Shown: positions 1-6,898 of the stretch, piece after piece | Layout of the letters: each line of letters opens with the position of its first letter | Position numbering within the stretch: position 1 is the stretch's first letter | NCBI GenBank assembly: GCA_017302755.1 | Contig: JAFLCR010000002.1 | Span: 15,077 to 31,746, forward strand | Source of the DNA: Alphaproteobacteria bacterium | Lineage (GTDB): Bacteria; Pseudomonadota; Alphaproteobacteria; Rickettsiales; JAFLCR01 | DNA length: 16,670 bases | Direction: 5' to 3' | Program-made: the position numbers and the translations under genes | The notes under the pieces: generated by a model | The model's input: the letters and a program-made list of their open reading frames with translations, nothing else | Told to the model about the DNA's origin: nothing | Databases searched by the model: none

Positions 1-20
1 AAGGCTAGGGAGAGGGCGTT

Positions 21-359
21 ATGGCCTATGTTGTCACCGAAGCCTGCATCAAGTGCAAATACACCGACTGCGTCGAGGTATGTCCCGTGGATTGTTTCTA
101 CGAGGGCGAGAACATGCTCGTCATCAATCCCGAGGAATGCATTGATTGCGGCGTCTGCGAGCCGGAATGCCCTGCGGAGGCGATTCACCCCGAATCCGAA
201 GAATTGGCGAAATGGCTTGAAGTGAACAAGAAATACGCCGAGCAATGGCCAAATCTCACCGTGAAGAAGGAAGCGCCTGCCGACGCGGACAGCTTCCGTG
301 AGACGCCTGATAAGTTTGCAAAGTTTTTTTCCGAGAAGCCTGGAGAGGGAAATCCATGA
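21..359 (+). CDS. fdxA: Seven-iron ferredoxin (3Fe-4S / 4Fe-4S), FdxA
   Basis: This is a 112-residue cytoplasmic electron carrier of the Azotobacter FdI type. Cysteines lie at 9, 12, 17, 21, 25, 40, 43, 46 and 50. By the known FdI pattern, C9, C17 and C50 should hold the [3Fe-4S] cluster and C21, C40, C43 and C46 the [4Fe-4S] cluster, with C12 and C25 as the extra conserved cysteines. The second cluster motif reads CIDCGVCEPEC. After about residue 60 comes the family's charged C-terminal extension (residues 61-112). A purine-rich ribosome site (AGGGAGAGGG, 7-16) precedes the ATG. The gene lies just upstream of carD on the same strand, an arrangement I associate with alphaproteobacteria. The specific redox partner cannot be read from the sequence. 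Confidence 0.96.
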   Translation: MAYVVTEACIKCKYTDCVEVCPVDCFYEGENMLVINPEECIDCGVCEPECPAEAIHPESEELAKWLEVNKKYAEQWPNLTVKKEAPADADSFRETPDKFAKFFSEKPGEGNP

Positions 360-574
360 TGCCGAAGCGCCGCATGGATGAGCCAAAAAACAAGTATTCG
401 CGACGTTTTAACAAAACTTTAATATAACTTATTAAGCATTTAGCATTTATTTTAGCCATCTCCTGTGGTATACCTAATCCCGTTGCGGAAGTAGGCGGCA
501 TTGTAACGCCATAAGATGTGAAAACAGCATCTTCCTACAGCAAAACAGGTTTTTAACCAGTGGGATTGTGCGAT
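360..574. other. AT-rich intergenic region between fdxA and carD
   Basis: This 215-base spacer is clearly more AT-rich than the flanking genes, especially at 400-455. It contains a tandem direct repeat of GCATTTA (436-442 and 443-449) and a TATAAC (423-428) and a TATACC (469-474) that could serve as -10 elements. No -35 element with proper spacing was found for either, so a carD promoter is inferred but not located. No convincing terminator is visible after fdxA, so read-through into carD is possible. Confidence 0.4.
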
Positions 575-1075
575 ATGAACAAGATGGTATTCAAAGTCGG
601 TGATCACGTCGTTTACCCCACCCACGGTGTGGGGGTTATCACCGGAGAAGAAACCCAGAAAATCGGCGGCGTGGAAATCCGGGTCTTCGTGATTGCGTTC
701 ACGAGGGACAAGATGATCCTCCGCGTGCCCGTCACCCGCGCTCAGATTGCAGGCCTGCGTCACGTTTCCGGCGATGAAGACATTACGAAGGTCATCAGCA
801 CCCTGAAGGGCAAGGCCAAGACCAAGCGCGGCATGTGGAGCCGCCGGGCCCAGGAATACGAAGCCAAGATTAATTCGGGCAACATTCTTTCGCTTGCGGA
901 GGTCGTGCGCGACCTGCACAAGAACGTCGATCAGCCCGACCGCTCCTACAGTGAGCGCATGATCTACGAATCGGCCCTCGGCCGCCTCGTGGGCGAATTC
1001 GCCGCCTCAAAGAAGATTGACCAGCAGAAAGCCACCGAGGAACTCCTCGTGGTGCTCAAGCAGGTCGCGGCTTAA
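575..1075 (+). CDS. carD: CarD/CdnL-family RNA polymerase-binding transcriptional regulator
   Basis: This is a 166-residue protein with the CarD/CdnL layout. An N-terminal Tudor-like RNA polymerase-interaction domain spans about residues 4-60 (FKVGDHVVYPTHGVG near the start). A helical DNA-binding domain spans about 75-160 and carries RGMWSRRAQEYEAKINSG, with Trp88 at the position known to wedge into the promoter bubble in CarD structures. Proteins of this family stabilise the open complex, mainly at rRNA and housekeeping promoters. I chose the ATG at 575, which starts with the family's usual N-terminus. A GTG five codons upstream (560) would add only MGLCD. The 215 bases between fdxA and this gene are AT-rich, so carD probably has its own promoter. 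A strong terminator follows 24 bases after the stop. Confidence 0.95.
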   Translation: MNKMVFKVGDHVVYPTHGVGVITGEETQKIGGVEIRVFVIAFTRDKMILRVPVTRAQIAGLRHVSGDEDITKVISTLKGKAKTKRGMWSRRAQEYEAKINSGNILSLAEVVRDLHKNVDQPDRSYSERMIYESALGRLVGEFAASKKIDQQKATEELLVVLKQVAA

Positions 1076-1098
1076 GCCTATAAAATTGCAGAGAAATT

Positions 1099-1124
1099 AG
1101 GCGGCCTTCGGGCCGCCTTTTTTT
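1099..1124 (+). terminator. Intrinsic terminator of carD
   Basis: A perfect 8-bp stem AGGCGGCC / GGCCGCCT (1099-1106 and 1111-1118) encloses a TTCG tetraloop (1107-1110) and runs straight into a seven-T tract (1118-1124). This is a textbook Rho-independent terminator 24 bases after the carD stop. It separates carD from the epimerase gene. Confidence 0.95.
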
Positions 1125-1167
1125 ATGTCTTTATGCCATTTTAACTTGCCTTGCCTGTCTTGCTTTA

Positions 1168-1187
1168 ATACACGCATCGGAGTGTAT
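1168..1187. promoter_or_regulatory. Inverted repeat upstream of the epimerase gene
   Basis: ATACAC (1168-1173) and GTGTAT (1182-1187) form a perfect 6-bp inverted repeat with an 8-base spacer. It ends 24 bases before the epimerase ATG and lies downstream of the carD terminator. It could be an operator for a dimeric regulator or a weak hairpin in the leader. No well-spaced -35/-10 pair was found around it. Confidence 0.35.
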
Positions 1188-1211
1188 GAAATTGTAAAGG
1201 CGAGAAATAAC

Positions 1212-3242
1212 ATGGCGACTTACAACGTACAGGCTTTCGGCGCCAACCCCAATGACGGCGTGGACGACACCGACATCATTCAGAGCCTGATTGATCGGGC
1301 CTCCAGCGAAGGCGGCGGCACGGTATTCCTGCCCGGTGGAACCTATACCATCAGCGGCACGGGAGTGGCGTCCAAGGGAGCCATCCAGCTCAAGGACAAC
1401 GTCACCGTGCAGGGCGCCGGCATGGGGCAGACGGTGCTGAGGCTTGCCGACGGTTCTTCCAGCGATAATTTCGGTCTGGTGCGGACCGTATCTGGTGATG
1501 TGAACGTCAACATCACGCTCAGCGACCTGACGATTGACGGCAACCGCGAAAACACCTCAGGCAAGGTTTATGGCTTTTTCAGCGGCGTGCGGCCGCTTGG
1601 CAGCGAAGCGGATGAGGACATCACCGTGCTGCGCGTCGAAGTGAAGAACTGCTCCTATTACGGTTTCGATCCCCATGCCCAGACACACCGGCTGACCATC
1701 GCCGACAGCGTCGCGCATCACAACGCGACCGATGGTTTTGTCGCGGATTACGTGGTGAACGGCACATTCGAGAACGATACCTCCTACGGCAATGACCGTC
1801 ACGGCTTCCAGTTGGTGACCAATACGCATGATTTCATTGTCGATGGTGTGGTTTCCTACGGCAATGGATCCAACGGAGGCGTGGCGCAGCGCGGAAGCCA
1901 GAATATTCCGTGGACGCATGATGCCATCGTGCTGGGCAGTCAGTTTTTCAGCAATGGCAGCGAAGGCTTCGTGGCTCGCCTGACGGACAATCTAAGCCTG
2001 CTTGGCAACCATTTTTATGAAAACGCACGCCAGGGCATCGAACTTCAGGGGGCCGTTGGCAGCACCGTCTGGGGCAATATCCTGCATAACAACGGCAATG
2101 CGCGTAATGGCGTGTACGATGAGATTTACTTGAACGGCTACCAGGACGGCGAAGCCACCAACGCTTTCTATGTCTCCAAGGGCAATTACATTGCCTATAA
2201 TCAGATTCTTGCGGATGGATCGAACCGGGCGGCTTATGGAGTGGCCGAAACGGCGGATGGCGCTTCAGGCAACACGGTAAACAGCAACACGGTGGCTGGC
2301 ACGGTTTACGGCGCTCTGGATTTGAAGGGGGGCGGCGCGCAGGTCGATGGTCCGACGGGCCGCACGATGCTGAGCGGCGACATCTACAACAACACCCTTT
2401 ACGGCGCCGATGGCAGCGACGTCATCGGTGGTGGAGGCGGGGATGACATGCTGAGCGGTTTCGGCGGCGTCGACACCATGATCGGCGGGGGCGGGCGGGA
2501 TGTCATCTACGCGGGCTTCGCCGAAGACAGCCTCTGGGGCGGCACGGGAGACGACTTTCTGGCTGGAGAAGCAGGCAACGATACTTTCGAGGGCGGCATA
2601 GGCAACGATGTTGCCTGGGGCGGCGAAGGCAACGACAAGGATAGCGGTTGGGCGGGCGATGACGTGTCCTACGGCGAGGCGGGTAACGATACGTTGGCAG
2701 GCAATGCCGGCAACGACTCGCTGTTGGGCGGCGGTGACGGCGATCACCTCTTTGGTAATATTGGTTCTGACAGCCTGAATGGCGAAGCCGGGGCTGACCA
2801 GGTATTCGGCGGCAAAGCTGCCGATGCGGTCTATGGTTCCGGAGGCGACGACTCATTATTTGGAAATATAGGCCTCGATACGTTGGCAGGCGGTATCGGT
2901 GATGACTTTCTTCACGGCGGGCAGGGTGACGACCAGATTTCCGGCGATGCCGGTAACGACACGCTCGCCGGAGGCGTGGGCAATGCCACGGTTAGCGGTG
3001 GCGAAGGAAGTGACCGTTTTCTTTTCCTGACGCCAGGTGACAAGGTCATCACGGATTTTGCTCAGGGCACGGACATTATCGGTCTTTCCAGCTATATTCC
3101 CGAATTAGGGAACATGTCGGTCGATCGGGCGCTTTCAATGGTTACCTATACCGAGGGCAACGCCTATATCGGCAGGGATGAGGCAGAGCTGGTGCTGCTC
3201 GGCGTGGATAATATTACCGCCAGCGACTTCGTGCTGGTTTAA
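1212..3242 (+). CDS. Secreted AlgE-type mannuronan C5-epimerase with long RTX beta-roll
   Basis: This is a 676-residue protein without a signal peptide. Residues 1 to about 385 are a right-handed beta-helix A-module of the alginate C5-epimerase type. They start MATYNVQAFGA, carry GGGTVFLPGGTY (34-45), and retain the residues I equate with AlgE4's active site: Lys118 (NTSGKV), Tyr150, Asp153 and His155 (YGFDPHAQT), Asp179 (DGFVADY) and Arg196 (NDRHGF). The usual acidic residue after His155 is Ala156. Residues 397-603 are 23 calcium-binding nonapeptides. Residues 604-676 are an RTX tail ending in SDFVLV, typical of type I secretion. The family converts mannuronate to guluronate in polymeric alginate outside the cell. 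I chose the ATG at 1212 because an upstream in-frame start at 1125 directly abuts the carD terminator, and because the A-module begins here. No secretion genes or alginate synthesis genes are in the window. A related polyuronate epimerase or lyase is the alternative. Confidence 0.88.
   Translation: MATYNVQAFGANPNDGVDDTDIIQSLIDRASSEGGGTVFLPGGTYTISGTGVASKGAIQLKDNVTVQGAGMGQTVLRLADGSSSDNFGLVRTVSGDVNVNITLSDLTIDGNRENTSGKVYGFFSGVRPLGSEADEDITVLRVEVKNCSYYGFDPHAQTHRLTIADSVAHHNATDGFVADYVVNGTFENDTSYGNDRHGFQLVTNTHDFIVDGVVSYGNGSNGGVAQRGSQNIPWTHDAIVLGSQFFSNGSEGFVARLTDNLSLLGNHFYENARQGIELQGAVGSTVWGNILHNNGNARNGVYDEIYLNGYQDGEATNAFYVSKGNYIAYNQILADGSNRAAYGVAETADGASGNTVNSNTVAGTVYGALDLKGGGAQVDGPTGRTMLSGDIYNNTLYGADGSDVIGGGGGDDMLSGFGGVDTMIGGGGRDVIYAGFAEDSLWGGTGDDFLAGEAGNDTFEGGIGNDVAWGGEGNDKDSGWAGDDVSYGEAGNDTLAGNAGNDSLLGGGDGDHLFGNIGSDSLNGEAGADQVFGGKAADAVYGSGGDDSLFGNIGLDTLAGGIGDDFLHGGQGDDQISGDAGNDTLAGGVGNATVSGGEGSDRFLFLTPGDKVITDFAQGTDIIGLSSYIPELGNMSVDRALSMVTYTEGNAYIGRDEAELVLLGVDNITASDFVLV
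2400..3020 (+). repeat. 23 tandem RTX nonapeptide repeats (27-bp units)
   Basis: Residues 397-603 of the epimerase-like protein can be written as 23 consecutive nine-residue units of the form xGxxGxDxL/V/I with no register slip. Clear examples are AGEAGNDTF, AGNAGNDSL, FGNIGSDSL, HGGQGDDQI and SGDAGNDTL. Degenerate units are number 5 (YAGFAEDSL), 9 (ends KD), 16 (FGGKAADAV) and 22 (AGGVGNATV, which lacks the Asp). The DNA units are divergent, so this is an old array and not a recent tandem expansion. Such repeats fold into a calcium-stabilised parallel beta-roll after export. Confidence 0.95.
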
Positions 3243-3253
3243 AATCACCGTTC

Positions 3254-3276
3254 ATCCTGCGGCTTGGCCGCTGGAT
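3254..3276. terminator. Hairpin between the convergent epimerase and sdhB genes
   Basis: ATCC-T-GCGGC (3254-3263), loop TTG, and GCCGC-T-GGAT (3267-3276) form a 10-position stem with one T-T mismatch. It lies in the 44-base gap between the stop of the epimerase gene (3242) and the stop of sdhB (3287). There is no T-tract on either strand, so it may be a weak bidirectional terminator or an RNA 3'-end stabiliser. Confidence 0.45.
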
Positions 3277-3286
3277 CCATGCTTCA

Positions 3287-4069
3287 TTAGCCCTGACGTT
3301 CGACCATCAGCTTCTTGGTCTCGGCAATGGCCTTGGAGGGGTTGAGCCCCTTCGGGCACGTCTTCGCGCAGTTCATGATGGTGTGGCAGCGGTAGAGGCG
3401 GAAGGGGTCTTCCAGATTGTCCAGGCGCTCGCCGGTAGCCTCGTCGCGGGAATCCACAATCCAGCGATAGGCATGCAGCAGCGCGGCGGGGCCGAGGAAG
3501 CGGTCGCCATTCCACCAGTAGCTGGGGCAACTCGTTGAGCAGCAGGCGCAGAGGATGCACTCGTAAAGCCCGTCGAGCTTTGCGCGGTCTTCCGGCGATT
3601 GCAGGCGCTCCTTGCCAGCTGGGGCGGAAGAGGAGGTTTGCAGCCAGGGTTGCACGGATTCGTACTGTGCGTAGAAATGGGTGAGGTCGGGCACCAGATC
3701 CTTGATCACGGGCATGTGGGGCAGGGGATAGATATTTACTTCCCCGGCGACATCTTCGATGGGCTTGGTGCAGGCAAGGGTATTCGTGCCGTCGATATTC
3801 ATGGCGCAGGAGCCGCAGATGCCCTCGCGGCAGGAACGGCGGAAAGTGAGGGTGGAATCCACCTTGCCTTTGATGTGGATGAGCGCGTCCAGCACCATGG
3901 GCGGGAATTGATCGAGATCGACCTCGAAGGAGTCCACGGTCGGATTATCGGGCTTTTCCGGGTCGTAGCGGTAGATGTTGAACACCTTGGTGCGCTTGGC
4001 GCCTTCGGCGGCCTTGACCGTCTTGCCTTTGCCGACCTTGGAGTTCTTGGGAAGGGTAAATTCAGCCAT
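3287..4069 (-). CDS. sdhB: Succinate dehydrogenase iron-sulfur subunit SdhB
   Basis: This 260-residue subunit carries electrons from FAD to ubiquinone in complex II at the inner face of the cytoplasmic membrane. The N-terminal ferredoxin domain has the [2Fe-2S] ligands C80, C85, C88 (CREGICGSC) and C100. The C-terminal domain has C171, C174, C177 (CILCACC) plus C238 for [4Fe-4S], and C181, C228 and C234 for [3Fe-4S], all at family spacing. The start at 4069 gives MAEFTLPKNS and is preceded by AAGGAT five bases upstream. An upstream in-frame start would overlap sdhA and lacks conserved sequence. It is the last gene of sdhCDAB, 13 bases after sdhA. It converges on the epimerase gene. Confidence 0.98.
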   Translation of the reverse strand: MAEFTLPKNSKVGKGKTVKAAEGAKRTKVFNIYRYDPEKPDNPTVDSFEVDLDQFPPMVLDALIHIKGKVDSTLTFRRSCREGICGSCAMNIDGTNTLACTKPIEDVAGEVNIYPLPHMPVIKDLVPDLTHFYAQYESVQPWLQTSSSAPAGKERLQSPEDRAKLDGLYECILCACCSTSCPSYWWNGDRFLGPAALLHAYRWIVDSRDEATGERLDNLEDPFRLYRCHTIMNCAKTCPKGLNPSKAIAETKKLMVERQG

Positions 4070-4082
4070 AATCCTTCTTTCT

Positions 4083-5873
4083 TTAGTAGACGCGCGCCTT
4101 GGGCGGCACAGGCTCGACTTCATTGCTCAGCGTATGCAGGTGCACGGGGCGGTAATCGAGCTTCACCTGGCCCTTGCTGTTGAGCCAGCAGATAGTGTGT
4201 TTCATCCAGTTGGCATCATCGCGATCCGGGAAATCCTCGCGGGCGTGGGCGCCGCGGCTTTCCTTGCGGTTGGCGGCGGAAACCATCGTCACCACGGCCT
4301 GGCCGAGGAGGTTATCCAGTTCCAGCGCTTCCACGAGGTCGGAGTTCCAGACCAGCCCGCGGTCGGTGATGCCGAGATCGTCGAAACTCTTCCAGACCTG
4401 CTCGATCTTCTGCGCGCCTTCGGAGAGCACCTCCTGATTACGGAACACGCTGGCGTTGCCCTGCATGGTCTTCTGCATGTTGAGGCGGATTTCGGCGGTG
4501 GGCGACTTGCCCTTGGCGTTGCGGATATAGTCGAAACGGGCGATGGCCACGTCCCCTGCCTTGGCGCCGAGCGGCTTATGCGGCGAGTTGGGCTTGATGA
4601 TCTCGGCGGCCCGGATGGCGGCGGCGCGGCCGAAAACCACGAGGTCGAGCAGTGAGTTGGAGCCCAGCCGGTTCGCGCCGTGCACGGAAACGCACGCCGC
4701 CTCGCCGATGGCCATGAGGCCGGGGACGACGGAATCGGGGTTGCCGTTCTTCAGCGTCACGACTTCGCCGTGGTAGTTGGTCGGGATGCCGCCCATGTTG
4801 TAATGCACCGTCGGCAGCACGGGGATGGGCTGCTTGGTCACGTCCACACCTGCGAAAATCTTGGCCGTTTCCGAGATGCCGGGCAGGCGCTCGTGCAGGA
4901 TTTTCGGGTCGAGATGGTCGAGGTGCAGGTAGATATGGTCCTTATGCGGGCCGACGCCGCGACCTTCGCGGATTTCCACGGTCATCGCGCGCGACACCAC
5001 GTCACGGGACGCCAGATCCTTCGCGGAAGGCGCGTAACGCTCCATGAAGCGCTCGCCCTCGGAGTTCACCAGGTAGCCGCCTTCGCCGCGCGCGCCTTCG
5101 GTGATCAAGCAGCCGGAGCCGTAAATGCCGGTGGGGTGGAACTGCACGAATTCCATGTCCTGCAGCGGCAGGCCGGCGCGCAGCGCCATGGCGTTGCCGT
5201 CGCCCGTGCAGGTATGCGCCGAGGTGCAGGAAAAATAAGCACGGCCGTAGCCGCCCGTCGCTAGCACCACCATATGGGCGCGGAAGCGGTGGAGCGTGCC
5301 GTCATCGAGATTCCAGGCCATCACGCCGCGGCAGACGCCTTCATCGTCCATGATGAGGTCGAGCGCGAAATATTCGACGAAGAACTTCGCCTTATGCTTC
5401 AGCGCCTGGGTATAAAGCGTGTGCAGGATGGCATGGCCCGTGCGGTCGGCGGCGGCGGCGGTACGCTGCGCCTGGCCTTTGCCCTGATGGGTCGTCATGC
5501 CGCCGAAGGCGCGCTGATAGATCTTGCCTTCCTTGGTGCGGGAGAAGGGGACGCCGTAATGCTCCAGCTCAATCACCGAGGCGACAGCATTTTTGCACAT
5601 GTATTCGATAGCGTCCTGATCGCCCAGCCAGTCTGACCCTTTGACGGTGTCGTACATGTGCCAGCGCCAGTCATCCTCGCCCATATTGCCGAGCGCGGCG
5701 CTGATGCCGCCCTGGGCGGCCACGGTGTGGCTGCGGGTGGGAAACACTTTGGTGATACAGGCCGTGGAGAGGCCCGCCGCCGCCATGCCGAACGTGGCGC
5801 GAAGTCCCGCTCCGCCCGCGCCGACGACGACGACATCATATTCATGATCGACGATTTTATAGCTGGGTGCCAT
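4083..5873 (-). CDS. sdhA: Succinate dehydrogenase flavoprotein subunit SdhA
   Basis: This is a 596-residue catalytic subunit that oxidises succinate to fumarate. It has an FAD-binding Rossmann motif VVVGAGGAGLRA (15-26). His49 in SHTVAAQGG is the expected site of covalent FAD attachment. Active-site residues visible by family pattern are His246 (QFHPTG), Arg291 (ASRDVVSRA), His357 (TVHYNMGG) and Arg402 (HGANRLGSNS). The length is normal for the family. It starts 9 bases after the sdhD stop and is followed by sdhB, which indicates one transcript. SdhA needs flavinylation by SdhE, which is not encoded in the window. Nothing is missing or broken. Confidence 0.99.
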   Translation of the reverse strand: MAPSYKIVDHEYDVVVVGAGGAGLRATFGMAAAGLSTACITKVFPTRSHTVAAQGGISAALGNMGEDDWRWHMYDTVKGSDWLGDQDAIEYMCKNAVASVIELEHYGVPFSRTKEGKIYQRAFGGMTTHQGKGQAQRTAAAADRTGHAILHTLYTQALKHKAKFFVEYFALDLIMDDEGVCRGVMAWNLDDGTLHRFRAHMVVLATGGYGRAYFSCTSAHTCTGDGNAMALRAGLPLQDMEFVQFHPTGIYGSGCLITEGARGEGGYLVNSEGERFMERYAPSAKDLASRDVVSRAMTVEIREGRGVGPHKDHIYLHLDHLDPKILHERLPGISETAKIFAGVDVTKQPIPVLPTVHYNMGGIPTNYHGEVVTLKNGNPDSVVPGLMAIGEAACVSVHGANRLGSNSLLDLVVFGRAAAIRAAEIIKPNSPHKPLGAKAGDVAIARFDYIRNAKGKSPTAEIRLNMQKTMQGNASVFRNQEVLSEGAQKIEQVWKSFDDLGITDRGLVWNSDLVEALELDNLLGQAVVTMVSAANRKESRGAHAREDFPDRDDANWMKHTICWLNSKGQVKLDYRPVHLHTLSNEVEPVPPKARVY

Positions 5874-5882
5874 GGCTTGGTC

Positions 5883-6314
5883 TCATTCAGGTGGAGGCTG
5901 CATCTCGCTCATCGGCATGCCGATAAAGTGCAGTTTGCATACGGCGAACACGCTGGCCAGCGCCAGCGTCAGGATCAGGAGTTTTACCACGATCAGCATG
6001 GTGAGTTTGACGGCTTCGCAGTGAACATAGTCTTCTATCACCACCTTCACTCCGAGCCAGGCATGAAAGAACATGGCGGCAAGCAAGCCCACTGTGGCGA
6101 GTGCTACCAGCGGTGAAGAAAGCCATTCGCCGACGCTGCCCGTCTGGCCCGTGGCCAGGCACACCAGCGACGTCACGAACCATAAGGTAAGAGGCACCAG
6201 GAACACGGCGGTGACGCGCTGGTACCACCATTCTTTCGTGCCGCCCTTGGCGGAGCCGAGGCCGCGCACTTTGGCGATCGGGGTGCGGATCGAATCAGGG
6301 CTGGGATGTGACAT
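5883..6314 (-). CDS. sdhD: Succinate dehydrogenase membrane anchor subunit SdhD
   Basis: This 143-residue membrane anchor has three hydrophobic segments at about residues 34-54, 66-88 and 103-126. The central FFHAWLGVKVVIEDYVH carries a His84 of the helix-II region and a DY pair (Asp95-Tyr96) that matches the quinone-site motif of the family. SdhD, together with SdhC, binds haem b and the ubiquinone that accepts the electrons from SdhB. Its ATG (6314) lies within the last codons of sdhC, giving a 20-base overlap that implies translational coupling. The stop is 9 bases before sdhA. The N-terminal 30 residues are hydrophilic and end in KEWWYQR, as in alphaproteobacterial SdhD. Confidence 0.96.
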   Translation of the reverse strand: MSHPSPDSIRTPIAKVRGLGSAKGGTKEWWYQRVTAVFLVPLTLWFVTSLVCLATGQTGSVGEWLSSPLVALATVGLLAAMFFHAWLGVKVVIEDYVHCEAVKLTMLIVVKLLILTLALASVFAVCKLHFIGMPMSEMQPPPE

Positions 6315-6726
6315 TGGCCGTCTCTCCCTTCACGGAGGTGTTGTTCAGGGCATAAACCCAGGTGCCGGCGGTAAGCAGCACGGCGGCGATAACGACGGCA
6401 ACGCCGGTTTTGGTGACGGTGGGGATCTCAAATCCCTTGCCCATGTCCCAGAACAGGTGGCGGATGCCGTTAGAGAGGTGAAAGTAGAGCGCAAACGTCC
6501 ACCCGGCGAGCAGAAGCATGCCGAGCCAGTGTGACATTAGCTGGGTGATGCAGGTGAACCATGTCGGTTCATACGCCGCCGACCACAGCCATGCGGTCAA
6601 GAGCAGCGTGCCAAGCGCCAGAAACACGCCCGTGATGCGGTGACTGATCGACAGCACCGAGGTGATCTGGGGGCGGTAAATGCTTAAATGCGGGGAAAGC
6701 GGTCTGGGTCTGACAGCCTGGGTCAT
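6295..6726 (-). CDS. sdhC: Succinate dehydrogenase cytochrome b556 subunit SdhC
   Basis: This 143-residue cytochrome subunit has three membrane spans at about residues 31-50, 62-84 and 106-127. It begins with the family signature RPLSPHLSIYRPQ (8-20). Ser26 and Arg30 in SISHR match the quinone-binding Ser and Arg of the Escherichia coli protein, and His83 in HLSNGIRHLFWDMG matches the axial haem ligand. I took the ATG at 6726. An in-frame TTG six codons upstream (6744) would add MRDCPT but would destroy the GAGGGA ribosome site that lies 10 bases before the ATG. It is the first gene of the sdhCDAB operon, with a candidate promoter 36-64 bases upstream. Confidence 0.96.
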   Translation of the reverse strand: MTQAVRPRPLSPHLSIYRPQITSVLSISHRITGVFLALGTLLLTAWLWSAAYEPTWFTCITQLMSHWLGMLLLAGWTFALYFHLSNGIRHLFWDMGKGFEIPTVTKTGVAVVIAAVLLTAGTWVYALNNTSVKGETANVTSQP

Positions 6727-6761
6727 GGTGGGGCAATCCCTCAAGCGGATTTCTGCCTAGG

Positions 6762-6790
6762 ACATAGCCCCCCGGGCCTCGGAAAGTCAA
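6762..6790 (-). promoter_or_regulatory. Candidate promoter of sdhCDAB
   Basis: On the minus strand, TTGACT (6790-6785) and CTATGT (6767-6762) are separated by 17 bases, a plausible -35/-10 pair. The start codon of sdhC is 36 bases further on. The -35 is strong, but the -10 matches poorly, and the spacer is very GC-rich, which would fit a regulated or activator-dependent promoter. This is a pattern match only. Confidence 0.45.
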
Positions 6791-6850
6791 CCGGCAAATC
6801 ACGGAAATGAAGCGTTAAAAAATCCTCAGGATTGCGCCGGAGAAATCGTG

Positions 6851-6870
6851 TAGAATGCTTTGCCGGCAAA
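6851..6870 (+). promoter_or_regulatory. Candidate -10 box and 12-bp palindrome upstream of the Arg-rich protein
   Basis: A TAGAAT hexamer (6851-6856) is followed by the perfect palindrome TTTGCCGGCAAA (6859-6870), which would sit at the transcription start of the gene beginning at 6899. A TTGCGC at 6832-6837 is too close (13 bases) to be a normal -35. The palindrome may be an operator or a small leader hairpin. Confidence 0.35.
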
Positions 6871-6898
6871 GAGCCGGAATCCCTTTACGGAGATGTGT

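Noticed and set aside
2265..2747. Minus-strand frames inside the RTX region (also 2503-2856)
   Set aside because: They are periodic mirror images of the nonapeptide-coding DNA, rich in Arg or Val/Ala, with no independent support.
2400..3020. Possible CRISPR-like or recent tandem DNA repeat
   Set aside because: The 27-base periodicity is that of RTX codons. The units are divergent at the DNA level and there are no spacers.
3599..4183. Long plus-strand reading frames over sdhB and sdhA (also 4680-5264 and 5658-6116)
   Set aside because: They are antisense to clearly identified sdh genes, with biased His/Ala/Gly/Arg composition and no recognisable motifs. GC-rich genes commonly leave such open shadows.
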